In this document: positions 44,829 to 54,829 of the stretch, piece after piece
How positions within the stretch are numbered: position 1 is the stretch's first letter
How the letters are laid out: each line of letters begins with the position of its first letter
Translations under genes and position numbers: made by a program
Source of the DNA: Gigaspora margarita
Lineage: Eukaryota > Glomeromycota > Glomeromycetes > Diversisporales > Gigasporaceae
Direction of reading: 5' to 3'
Assembly: GCA_009809945.1 (NCBI GenBank)
Contig: WTPW01000418.1
Span: forward strand, 111,826 to 175,825
DNA: 64,000 nucleotides
Notes under the pieces: model-generated
What the model saw: only the letters and a program-made list of their open reading frames with translations
Told to the model about the DNA's origin: nothing
Database searches by the model: none

Positions 44829-47573
44829 TTATTGAGTTCTTGATTTCAAACTCTTGGTTCCTATGACTCTTTTTATAATGTGTTCATGTTTTTTGGAGCT
44901 ACTACTGCTTGAAGATTGAAAATGTCCGTCTTTTTCAAAAGAGTTTTTGCTTGCATCGTATTTGCTTCCATCTTTACTTTTTGAGGCGCTAACAGTGCTT
45001 GAAGAACCTTGAGAATGTTTACCTTGTTCAACAGAGCTTTTGATGGCATCGTATGAATTTCTACCATTTTTGGCGCTAACCTTGCTTTCTGAGCCTTGAG
45101 AAAATCCATCGAATTCATTGGAGCTTTTGCTTGCATCGAATTTGCTCCCACTTTTACTTTTTGAAGCGCTAACTTTGCTTGAAGAGTCTTGAGAATGTTC
45201 ACTTTGTTCAAAGGAGCCTTTGCTTGCATCGAAATGATTTCCATGACCNNNNNNNNNNNNNNNNNNNNNNNNNNNNNNNNNNNNNNNNNNNNNNNNNNNN
45301 NNNNNNNNNNNNNNNNNNNNNNNNNNNNNNNNNNNNNNNNNNNNNNNNNNNNNNNNNNNNNNNNNNNNNNNNNNNNNNNNNNNNNNNNNNNNNNNNNNNN
45401 NNNNNNNNNNNNNNNNNNNNNNNNNNNNNNNNNNNNNNNNNNNNNNNNNNNNNNNNNNNNNNNNNNNNNNNNNNNNNNNNNNNNNNNNNNNNNNNNNNNN
45501 NNNNNNNNNNNNNNNNNNNNNNNNNNNNNNNNNNNNNNNNNNNNNNNNNNNNNNNNNNNNNNNNNNNNNNNNNNNNNNNNNNNNNNNNNNNNNNNNNNNN
45601 NNNNNNNNNNNNNNNNNNNNNNNNNNNNNNNNNNNNNNNNNNNNNNNNNNNNNNNNNNNNNNNNNNNNNNNNNNNNNNNNNNNNNNNNNNNNNNNNNNNN
45701 NNNNNNNNNNNNNNNNNNNNNNNNNNNNNNNNNNNNNNNNNNNNNNNNNNNNNNNNNNNNNNNNNNNNNNNNNNNNNNNNNNNNNNNNNNNNNNNNNNNN
45801 NNNNNNNNNNNNNNNNNNNNNNNNNNNNNNNNNNNNNNNNNNNNNNNNNNNNNNNNNNNNNNNNNNNNNNNNNNNNNNNNNNNNNNNNNNNNNNNNNNNN
45901 NNNNNNNNNNNNNNNNNNNNNNNNNNNNNNNNNNNNNNNNNNNNNNNNNNNNNNNNNNNNNNNNNNNNNNNNNNNNNNNNNNNNNNNNNNNNNNNNNNNN
46001 NNNNNNNNNNNNNNNNNNNNNNNNNNNNNNNNNNNNNNNNNNNNNNNNNNNNNNNNNNNNNNNNNNNNNNNNNNNNNNNNNNNNNNNNNNNNNNNNNNNN
46101 NNNNNNNNNNNNNNNNNNNNNNNNNNNNNNNNNNNNNNNNNNNNNNNNNNNNNNNNNNNNNNNNNCACTTTGTTCAAAGGAGCCTTTGCTTGCATCGAAA
46201 TGATTTCCATGACCATCTTTGGCGCTCACACCGCTTGAAGAGCTTTGAGAATGTCCATCTTTTTCAAAAGAATTATTTATTGCTTCGTATTTGCTTCCAT
46301 CTTTACCTTTTGAGGCGCTAACTTTGCTTGAAGAACCTTGAGAAAATCCATCGGATTTAGTTGAGCTTTTGCTTGAACCGAATGAACTTCTACCTTTTTT
46401 GGCGNTAACTTTGCTTTNTGAGCCTTGAGAAAATCNNCCGAATTCAGANGAGNTTTTGCTTGCATCGAATTTGCTTCCATCTTTACCTTTTGAGGCGCTA
46501 ACACTGCTTGAAGAGCTTTGACCATGTTCACCTTGTTTAAAGGANCNTTTGCTGGCATCGNATGAATTTCTACCTTTTTTGGCGCTAACTTTGCTTTCTG
46601 AGCCTTGAGAAAATCCATCGAATTTATTGGAGCTTTTGCTTGCGTCGAATTTGCTTCCACTTTTACTTTTTGAGGCGCTAACTTTGCTTGAAGAATCTTG
46701 AGAATGTCCACTTTGTTCAAAGGAGCCTTTGCTTGAATCGAAATGATTTCCATTTTTATCTGCGGCATGAACACTGCTTGAAGAGCTTTTCTTTTGTCCA
46801 TTGGCTTCAAAGGACTTATTGCTTGAATCGAATTTACTTCCATTTTTATCTTTTGAGGCGTGAACTTTGCTTGAAGAGCCTTTAACATTTCCATCAACTT
46901 CATTGGAACTTTTACTTGAATCGAAATGATTTCCTTTTTTATCTCCGGCATGAACTTCGCTTGAAGAGCTTTGCGCATGACCATTTTTTTCAAAGGAGGC
47001 TTTGCTTGCATCGACTTTGCTTCCATGTTTATCTTTTGAGGCGTGAACTTCGCTCGAAGAACCTGAAAAATGTTCATTAGCTTCACCAGAGTTTTTACTT
47101 GAATCAAAATGATTTCCTTTTTTATCTGCGGCATGAACTTTGCTTGAAGAGCTTTTAGAATTTGCACTTTCATCAAAGGACTTATTGCTTGCATCAAATT
47201 TGCTTCCCTTTTTATCTTTTGAGGCGTGAACTTCACTTGAAGAACCTTTAGCAAATGATTCATTTTCATTTGAACTTTTACTTGCAGAGTATTCACCATT
47301 TTTGTTCTTAGCATCTACACTGGATTTGTCACTTTTACTATGTGAACCACTTTCACTAGAGGATTTAGTTTCATCGAATTTGCTTCCATGTGGACCTTTG
47401 GAAGAGCTAACACTGTCAGAAGAGCTTGAACTATGTTGGAATGATTCTGTATGTGATTCACCCGCACTAAATTTAGAACGTTTAGCAAGTTCGGCTGTAG
47501 TACTAGGTTCGGCCGAACTTGCGACGAGCATCATTGTATTAATGACGATTAGGAGTAATGTTGAAGACCTCAT
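44829..47573 (-). CDS. Secreted Ser-rich tandem-repeat protein with flanking Kex2-type sites
   Basis: Single-exon gene. The open frame continues upstream to 47726 but only from TTG; the first ATG is 47571-47573 and begins a strong signal peptide (residues 1-21, MRSSTLLLIV... ending VASSA). A dibasic site LAKR|SKF (31-32) follows, then imperfect repeats of 30-31 residues with the pattern G-S/N-K/H-F-D-A/S-S-K-x-S-F/N-E-x-x-G-x-x-Q-x-S-S-S-x-V-H/S-A. Fourteen full units precede the assembly gap and four follow it. Units alternate (GSKFD, GNHFD types), and later ones form a four-unit higher-order repeat. The C-terminus has a second dibasic site, IIKR|VIGTK, near residues 901-902 of 914 (gap length included). 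Several N bases occur at 46405-46561. KR before and after the repeats suggests maturation by a Kex2 protease, as known for fungal repeat proteins such as Ustilago Rep1. Function unknown: wall or surface protein, or secreted effector. Confidence 0.85.
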   Translation of the reverse strand: MRSSTLLLIVINTMMLVASSAEPSTTAELAKRSKFSAGESHTESFQHSSSSSDSVSSSKGPHGSKFDETKSSSESGSHSKSDKSSVDAKNKNGEYSASKSSNENESFAKGSSSEVHASKDKKGSKFDASNKSFDESANSKSSSSKVHAADKKGNHFDSSKNSGEANEHFSGSSSEVHASKDKHGSKVDASKASFEKNGHAQSSSSEVHAGDKKGNHFDSSKSSNEVDGNVKGSSSKVHASKDKNGSKFDSSNKSFEANGQKKSSSSSVHAADKNGNHFDSSKGSFEQSGHSQDSSSKVSASKSKSGSKFDASKSSNKFDGFSQGSESKVSAKKGRNSXDASKXSFKQGEHGQSSSSSVSASKGKDGSKFDASKXXSEFXXFSQGSXSKVXAKKGRSSFGSSKSSTKSDGFSQGSSSKVSASKGKDGSKYEAINNSFEKDGHSQSSSSGVSAKDGHGNHFDASKGSFEQSXXXXXXXXXXXXXXXXXXXXXXXXXXXXXXXXXXXXXXXXXXXXXXXXXXXXXXXXXXXXXXXXXXXXXXXXXXXXXXXXXXXXXXXXXXXXXXXXXXXXXXXXXXXXXXXXXXXXXXXXXXXXXXXXXXXXXXXXXXXXXXXXXXXXXXXXXXXXXXXXXXXXXXXXXXXXXXXXXXXXXXXXXXXXXXXXXXXXXXXXXXXXXXXXXXXXXXXXXXXXXXXXXXXXXXXXXXXXXXXXXXXXXXXXXXXXXXXXXXXXXXXXXXXXXXXXXXXXXXXXXXXXXXXXXXXXXXXXXXXXXXXXXXGHGNHFDASKGSFEQSEHSQDSSSKVSASKSKSGSKFDASKSSNEFDGFSQGSESKVSAKNGRNSYDAIKSSVEQGKHSQGSSSTVSASKSKDGSKYDASKNSFEKDGHFQSSSSSSSKKHEHIIKRVIGTKSLKSRTQ
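45249..46165. other. Assembly gap (917 N) inside the repeat-protein gene
   Basis: The 49 bases before the gap (45200-45248) and the 49 after it (46166-46214) are identical, so the assembler stopped at the same repeat on both sides. The two copies are 966 bases apart, a multiple of three, so the frame is kept. True copy number is unknown, and open frames spanning the N run on other strands are meaningless. Confidence 0.97.
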
Positions 47574-47750
47574 CTTTGACGAAAAACAATGACTATATGA
47601 TTTTTTAGTGCGAATAAACGAAGGAAATGAGGGAAAGGAATTAAGGAAAATATTAAATGGGAATAATGGTAAAGTAGGGAAGGAGAGAAGAGGAGGATTT
47701 AATGAAATGAGGATTGAATGAGACAAGGAATAACGAGGAGAATTCCATGT

Positions 47751-47758
47751 TATTTATA
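47751..47758 (-). promoter_or_regulatory. TATA box of the repeat-protein gene
   Basis: TATAAATA on the minus strand, 178 bases upstream of the ATG. It is followed by a strongly pyrimidine-rich leader (47600-47730 read on the minus strand: CCTCCTCTTCTCTCC and similar), a layout typical of highly expressed fungal genes. Confidence 0.6.
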
Positions 47759-47773
47759 AATTTTTCGTCACTA

Positions 47774-49107
47774 TGTAAAGAATCGAATTTTCTTAGTATT
47801 TTTCAGACTTCAAATGAATTTGTTGACAAGTTTAATAATGTGCATAAATTCACAATTAAAGATGCATCTTGAATTCGATAGATGTTTCAGATATTATTAA
47901 AAAACAATTTACCCCCCTTAATTCCTTCACAAAATGAATTGGAATTACATAGTGGTCGAAATAATATAGTGCTTTGTTGTAATTCCGTTTTGATAATAAC
48001 AAGGACGACATTATTGATGAAATACATTTTTGGTCCGACTTTTTATTTCCTTTTTAAGGAAATATTTATGTTATTGCCATCTAGATTGGGATTTTAGCCC
48101 TGACGCCTAATGGGTGGTCAATATATACAAATAACATGTGGATGAAGGGCTTCGATAAACATCGTTGTCTTTCTTCCTTATTAAGGTTTCAAGGTCGATA
48201 AATATTACTGCAACCGTTTTTTCAATTTCTTTATTTGGGGGTCGGTTAGAGCGGAGTCAAATCAATATATGATCTACATACTGCATAAATTGCATTCTTG
48301 ATATTGAAATATAAAAATCTTCTAAATGCATCAAAAATGCAACCACATACCTAATTTGTTCAATGATTGCTTGAAAAGGTTAACAATAAAAATCGTAAAT
48401 TTTTACGAAAAAAAAAAAAAAAAAAAAAAAAGCAAAAAAAAGTCGAAAATGCAAGAAGCGAGTGTCTAAACCTGTCTTGGAGCACTAATAAAAATTGCCA
48501 GGAGAGCAATTTTACCTATAATGCCTACCCAGTCCTTTAAACTAACCTCAACTTTAGACCAATTCTAATCCTAGTTTTAGTTTCTTCGCTTTGAATAACC
48601 TTCCAAATAAGGAAATCAAAACGGTTCAGTAATATAAATTCTTATTCGTTTAACCTAATTTGGCCGGCATTAAAATAATTCCGGCCCATGACCAAAACAA
48701 TTCTGCCCGGAACTATAGAGTAATTTTTAAACGGTTAAACGGTTCTAATCCCAAAAATTAACCCTCCTAAGTGTCACCAATCTAAAGCATTTCGCTATCT
48801 GGTCAAATTAAATTTCAAGACCAGGTGTAACGTAAATCAAAACAAAAATACACCTTAGACCTAACGTCTAACTCTGGTAAACGAAATTTTTTTAGATTGG
48901 TGATGCTAGGGTTTAGATGAAATTGAATACTCCTATCTGGCTTTTGTGACTTATAGCAAGCTTTTTTTTTTTATTGAATGTATCTATTTAAAATCAATTT
49001 AAAAAAAAAAACTTTGAAAAATTGTCCAAATGGGTTGGTTTAATACATAACACCCTATATATCAAATCTTTAAAATTTACACGTTATATTATCTTAGAAC
49101 TCATAAA
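47774..49107. repeat. Intergenic region with a copy of the 8.1-kb repeat
   Basis: 47882-48097 (+) is a 71-codon ATG frame with no recognisable domain; I do not call it. At 48435-48630 the sequence AAATGCAAGAAG, AAACCTGTCTTGG, AATTGCCAGGAGAGCAATTTT and ACCTATA matches about 8080-8280 in the same orientation. A run of 23 A lies at 48409-48431. The rest is CpG-retaining and unassigned. Confidence 0.5.
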
Positions 49108-49663
49108 AAAAAAATTAAAAATCATACCAGATTTTGTTCAGATATTATTTTTAAAAACGAATATTTTTCGTAACAAAACCTTATATAAAACCTATATAAT
49201 TTCCTGAATATTTTTTAAATTTCCCAAATATTTCCGATTTCTTGTTATAAATTTTTGGATTTTTGAATTTGGTGCACCCTGCACTGCAGTGCATCCTATA
49301 GTAACAAATATAAATAATAATTAGAGTTAGGGTTAGAGTTAGGGTTAGGGTTAGGGTTAGGGTTAGAGGCAAAGTTAAAATTAGATTTTAAGGTAACATC
49401 GCGAGAGGAGCATTTTTTGTTAAAATGCAACAGGGTTATCCTAGTAAAATTTTTGATATGCATAAAAGGGATGCACTGCAGTGCAGGTGCACTACATTTT
49501 ATGACCTTAATTTATTTTTTTCTGTATAAAATTTTCACAAGGAAATCGCAAATATTCAGGAAATTATTTAGGTTTTATATAGGTTCCTATTACGAAAAAT
49601 GCTCATTTTAAAAATGATAATCTGAACAAATTTGAATATGATTTTTAATTTTTTTTTTTTTTT
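49108..49663. mobile_element. Foldback element with a telomere-like array in its loop
   Basis: Arms pair over about 190 bp: AAAAATCATACCAGATTTTG (49117) with the inverse at 49630-49650, TTATATAAAACCTATATAAT with TATTTAGGTTTTATATAGGT, and CACCCTGCACTGCAGTGCAT with GATGCACTGCAGTGCAGGTG. The loop (about 49300-49470) holds eight TTAGGG-type hexamers. ORFs in the arms are chance. Confidence 0.75.
49321..49368 (+). repeat. Interstitial telomere-like repeat, eight hexamers
   Basis: Eight consecutive hexamers: five TTAGGG and three TTAGAG, in register. TTAGGG is the common fungal telomere unit. It is not at a scaffold end and is enclosed by inverted arms. Confidence 0.9.
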
Positions 49664-49749
49664 ATAGGTATATGATTAAATATAATTTGAACTATAACAT
49701 AATTGTAGAATTAGTAAAAGCTTTGAAAATCAAACTACTTGTGTGTAAC

Positions 49750-50835
49750 TGTAACATGACTAATTGAACTCAGTTATAATTCCAAGTATAATTCCACTAA
49801 TACCATTAATATCATCATCAAAATCATAAAGACCATCCGATATTATACCGTTAAGATTTACATAAGATCTTGTTTAAAAGAAAATATAAACCCTCCACTA
49901 TCACCGGTCATACCATGCACGCTACAATAAATATAGTTTCACAAAATCTATTCCATTTGAAATAAATCCACTTAAAAATTTTACATATCCACATATAACA
50001 TGTGAACGTACTTCAGAAAAACAATATTCCTTATGAGTGTTATGGTTTAATGTCACCATTAAGTAGAATATTTTGGCTCTATAAGATAATTCGTTATGTC
50101 CTCAATAAAAGCTGTGAATTCATCGTCAGGCGAATCCCATGGAAAGAAAAAAATAGTTGCAATGTAATATATATTTACTTGATATCTTGCAAAAAAAATC
50201 TCACTGAACATACTTTTTCATTTTTGCTAGTTTCATTCTATATAAATATACCATCTTCAGCTAAGTTCCTTTCAACTATATTATCTCTACTTTCGTGTTT
50301 CATATTATTTGGACTAGACGCTTTATGATTTTTTGTATTAAAAAAATATATATAATATGTGAAAATTGGATAAAACCTTTCAATAGCATTTGTAAATGCT
50401 GCATTTCTAGCTTTACTACATGAAGTTATGACGATATTAATAACTTTTGTATCATATAAATCATATAATATTGCGGTATATAAAATTTAGCTAAGTCGGT
50501 TATATTTTAAACCCGAAATTCAATTTAGCAGTAGAATTAGTTGATCTTGAAAAAATTTATATTTTCTTATTTCGGAAGGTTTTTTTTTTATTTTCTCAGC
50601 CCTAGTGAAGTTTAATGAATTAATAAATATCTTATTTTGTATTACATCTATATAAGTTCCACCAAAATTATCATCCAGTATGGCCTTAAGATTTCATTCG
50701 TCTTAGATAAGTTCTTCTCGATATTCAAATATTCGGAGATTTCTCCATTATCTATGTTCCATAATTTCGCCAATGCTTCCTTTTGTCCCTCTTGACTACG
50801 AACCATTAAATAATTTGGTAACGTAAAAACAAATA
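49750..50835 (-). pseudogene. Streptogrisin-like S1 serine protease relic
   Basis: Minus-strand fragments follow the domain order of S1 proteases with an alpha-lytic-type prodomain. Prodomain: EGQKEALAKLWNIDNGEISE then YLNIEKNLSKTNEI (about 50805-50700), a frameshift, and DDNFGGTYIDVIQNKIFINS (50677-50618). Catalytic part: LAEDGIF...CSVRFF (about 50265-50195), FFFPWDSPDDEFTAFIEDIT (about 50150-50090), EVRSHVICGYVKFLSGF (about 50015-49965) and VHGMTGDSGGFIFSF (about 49915-49875). GDSGG, the catalytic-serine motif, is at 49891-49905. No GHC histidine motif is visible where it should be, and stops and shifts break every domain, so the gene is dead. It would have been a secreted protease. Confidence 0.75.
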
Positions 50836-53154
50836 ATAATTAAAATGTAAATGCCTTTAATAATTAGCTTGAAGCAACAGATTAGCAATGATTTGGATGT
50901 TGAATAAAAGAATTTTAATAATTTCAATAAGACTTCTTAGTTGGAAAATGAATTGAAATTTATAATAAATTAATGATAACGCGTGTTCTGGTCTTTTTCT
51001 GTCTCCCTTTTAAAAAAGGGTTTAATTAGAATTTGCAGTAACTGATCGTGTGTAGTGATGTGCAAATTATAAATTTTTAAATTTTATGCGTATGATGCGC
51101 ACAGAGATTAAAGAATATTATGCCAGTCTAAAAAACTCTGACATACTCAACAGCTATTGTATATAATAATTAGTCAGTATGGTATTGTTTATAATTTAAA
51201 AACCATACTATACTGATCAGATATTGCAATAAACTATATTATTATGTCGAATCAGTATGGTATGTTTTTTTTATTAACAAACTGATCTGGTAATTATACA
51301 CATCTTGTGTAAACTTTATTATTACATCATAGAATAGCTGTGCGATAATATCGTATTAAAGCTATGAATGTAGACAAGTATAACGTAAAACTTTTGGATT
51401 AGATACAATGAAAATTAATCTGATAAAAATTCTTTATGTTGTTACAAATGGAAGGCTTTGATTACGATTTTTGTCAATTAACTTATATTGTAAAATGATA
51501 TAGAAATTTAAAATATATGAAGGTTGCAAAATCGACATGAATATTTGAACCTGTATGAAAGGCAAAATTTAACAGTATAGTAACTAAAAGTTGCACGTAT
51601 GGCACATTACAACAATAAAAAATTCTGATACAAAAAAAAAAAAGAATCAAAATGATGAAATTCGAAAAAAGCATCTATAAAATATTGAAAGGCAAAATAA
51701 TGCATAACGTTTGCCATCATTAACTACAGTACGGGACAGCTAAAGATATCCAATGTTAATTAGTTGTTTTAAAAATGCTATAGCCTGACAAAAATTATTA
51801 AATCAAAAATACTCTTTCAAATTGATAGAATTTTCTATTTTAACAGTTTAAACTTTGTCTATTTAAACCTTTTACATTTCAACAGATTCTTTTTTCCGGA
51901 TTTGTACATTGTACAGTAATACTTTTATTTTATTGAAATATTTCCAATTAGGTTCTCGATCTATGATCAACAAAATATTTATTATGAATACTCATATGGG
52001 CGAATTTGACACAAGTAAATCTTTGGGGTGGTTTCAATAGAAATAATCCATTTTTACATTTTTTTAAAAATTTGTTTTTTTTTTGATTTTCTAACGGATA
52101 TACTTGGTAAAAGATTTATCCTGCATCCTACTATGATTGGGATCACCAAATAACTCGAATTATTGGCTGCTCCACAACAATAACTATATCACAAGAGCAA
52201 ATTATATAATAAAAAATCTGTAAAGCATAAAAATTAAACAACCAAATCTAAAATAGAAAATCAAGATTTCCAGATCAACAAGAATCCAATAAAATATTCC
52301 AAAAAATGAAGATCTTTTAATTCTTATGATACAGTAATAAAGTTATTTTAAATTCTTTTAACTATTTTAACTATATGGGTTTTTGCCTTGAAAAATAATT
52401 AGAATTTTTTTTGAGTCAACATTAGATAAAGGTTGTTTAGCGCGAACAACCCAAATTTGATTTTCTACTAATTTAAATATGATTTTTGAAAATTTTTATT
52501 ATTAATGGATTGGATTTACATATACTAGATTTAGTACATTGTACTAGATTTCGTACATTTTAATACTAGTTATTTACTAATTTTAAATAATGATTATATT
52601 TTTAAAAAAGTTTGTAAGTTCTTTAAAAAGTAGGCAACTGATTTTGAACTATCTAAAGCCTAACAATTTATTTTAAAACTTTAATGAATTTTATAAATTT
52701 TGCAAAAATTTCATTAGTAAATTTTATATATAAAAGCTAGTAAAATTTTAAAAAATTTTAACTATATATAAAATTGCAATGTTTTGCTTTAATTTTAATA
52801 ATTTTTTTTTAGAAACAACAATATCTTTTTTATAATTTTTATTGAAGGATATTACTAACTATAACTGGTGGGATAATTACTGGGCTATTATATTATATTA
52901 TATATAAAAAACAAAATATCTATAATTGCACTCTAACCCTAAAAATATTTAGGAGCAGTAATGATTACCACCAGTTATTTCAAGTAATATTCTTTATTAA
53001 AATTCAAAAAAATTATTATATAAAATTTTTTAAAAATTATTTAAAAAATTAAAAAAACATATAAAATAGTAATTATTTTTAATTAGTACTACATAAAATC
53101 TTATAATATAAAGTTAAAATTTTTATTATATAAGTAATAATAATTTTTTATATA
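50836..53154. other. Intergenic DNA, no gene
   Basis: No convincing gene; a 63-codon hydrophobic minus frame (51483-51674) has ATG but nothing to support it. At 51175-51270 TCAGTATGGTAT occurs twice directly and once inverted. The sequence becomes strongly AT-rich and CpG-poor after about 52.4 kb. GGATATTACTAACTATAACTGGTGG near 52845 pairs imperfectly with CCACCAGTTATTTCAAGTAATATTC near 52970 (a hairpin with a CTAACCCTAA loop). Confidence 0.45.
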
Positions 53155-53396
53155 CTGTATTTCTCTGAAAATAAGTACCCTTTTTTTACTATAGGGATGC
53201 TTATTTTCGGGTATAATCTCAACTAATAATTCAAATAATTTGATATTTAGTTGCTTATTTCTATTATATAAGGGGTGCTTATTTTTGGGTATATATGAAT
53301 TGTAGAGGTGCTTATTTTTGGGTATATATGAATTGTAGAGGTGCTTATTTTCGGGGGTGCTTATTTTTGGGGGTGCTTATTTTCAGAGAAATACGG
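53155..53396. mobile_element. TA-flanked MITE of the CCGTATT family with subterminal repeats
   Basis: Ends CTGTATTTCTCTGAAAATAA and TTATTTTCAGAGAAATACGG; TA at 53153-53154 and 53397-53398. In the right half GTGCTTATTTTTGGG is repeated about five times, twice within a GGGTATATATGAATTGTAGA unit. No ORF. Confidence 0.85.
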
Positions 53397-53476
53397 TAAT
53401 AAGCCCATGGTATTTTTAATATTATAAACTTTTAATTTTTAAAATTTATTAATAACTATATAAAATAAACATATAT

Positions 53477-54420
53477 TTGGAGTGGTAACTTAAAAAGTTG
53501 TTTAGAAGTCACCCCAGCAGCAGGTCTAGGGTTCAAATCCACTGGTAACGTTTTGAAAAATGGATCTGTGATATAGTAACTATTGTCTTATCGATTGGTT
53601 GGATATATTACTTGTAATCCTTGGTCACCATCTAGAATGGGAGCTTTTAGGCATATTTGTGTACTATTACACAGACAAATCCAAGAAACTATAGAAATAG
53701 AAACCCATTTGGCAAGCCCTAAGTAAGGAGATAGCAAAGATCTTTAGCAGTGCTACCAAAACTGGAGCCAGAAGATCAGATGAAATAAAACCTTCAGGGA
53801 CAGGGGTTTACCAACCTGGCAGCCAGAATCACACTAGAGAAAAAGAACCTATATTATAGAAGTAGGTATCAAAAAAATAAAGAACTATAGTGGCACCTAA
53901 TGCCAGGTGAATTGACCCTTCTGGGCTAACTAGTTTGGAAGTTTGGGAAGTCAGTATAAGGACTGGTAGGATGGTGGAGGTGGGTGCTGGGATTGGAGCG
54001 AACCTTACAAGGGTAAGAAGTAGGTATTGGTAAGAGGACAGGAGTAATCTTGTCTTGCAAGTATTGGTCTCAGTCATAGTGACAATTACCAAAGTGTAGG
54101 TAATTTTGTGTAGAACAGGAAGTGCTCTACCAAGTTTTCTTCAAGGATAAATTAGTTCTAAGGAACATGGGAGTAAATAAACCAAGTAACTAGTGAAACA
54201 GTTAAGATTGGTCAAAGAGTAGAAGATTAGAGGGTTTAAATAGGCAATTCCTATAGTTGGGTTGCAGGTATGGCATCTAGTGTGGAACCTTCAGATGGAC
54301 CACTTAATTAGATACTAAAAGTGTACATATGGCTAGTTGTACTCTTATTCAAGTATAATTTCTGATGTATAAACTAAATAAACCTAGGCCCAGAGCATGC
54401 ACTTTGAAATTAAAAAAAAT
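53477..54420 (+). mobile_element. SINE-like retroposon, 944 bp, 15-bp target duplication
   Basis: Identical 15-bp flanks (AAAATAAACATATAT) at 53462-53476 and 54421-54435. A tRNA-like head carries a pol III B box (GGGTTCAAATCC at about 53529) and a possible A box (GGAGTGGTAACTT). The 3' end is A-rich (AAATTAAAAAAAAT). The 3' half (54240-54350: TTGGGTTGCAGGTATGGCAT, GGCTAGTTGTACTC) is shared with 60886-61500 and 17100-17276. An 87-codon minus frame inside is not a gene. Long for a SINE; it depends on a LINE in trans. Confidence 0.85.
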
Positions 54421-54435
54421 AAAATAAACATATAT

Positions 54436-54829
54436 AAAAATGTACTAAATCTAGTACATCAAAAATTGGAATAATTGAATATTTAAAAAAAATTTTTTAA
54501 CCCATTTTCTCTATAATATTAAAATAAATCATGGCAAACTATTTTGGAACATCTAAAAAATTTTTGTATATAAAAATATTTACATATATAATTTTTAAAA
54601 ATTTTAATCTATTTTATAAAATGCATATAGGCAGATCTGCAGATCACTTCAAAATTTTTGATATACCTAAATTTGACTCATATTGGCAGAACTGCAGATC
54701 ACATTGGTGCATCAGTAATTTGATGCACAGATTGGCCAATTAAATTTATTGGATATTGATTTGGGTCATGACCTGATTATATGGAAAATTGCTGAAATAG
54801 AAGCTAAAAACCAGATTAAACAATAAGTA
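54436..54829. other. AT-rich spacer
   Basis: A 70-codon ATG frame at 54531-54743 contains a direct repeat (GCAGATCTGCAGATCAC / GCAGAACTGCAGATCAC) and no domain; not called. Confidence 0.4.

Noticed and set aside
45179..46321. Long open frames on both strands across the N run
   Set aside because: They are produced by undetermined bases; only the minus frame joined to the signal peptide at 47573 has protein evidence.
46277..47314. Second minus-strand frame of 345 codons (LQAKF-rich repeats) overlapping the secreted repeat protein
   Set aside because: It is a +1 reading of the same 90-bp repeats; it has no signal peptide, and repeats of a length divisible by three keep any frame open.
47882..48097. 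Small 71-codon gene upstream of the repeat-protein gene
   Set aside because: It has ATG but no domain, promoter or second copy to support it; length is within chance for this DNA.
49321..49368. True chromosome end
   Set aside because: Only eight hexamers, three imperfect, enclosed by inverted arms with ordinary sequence on both sides.
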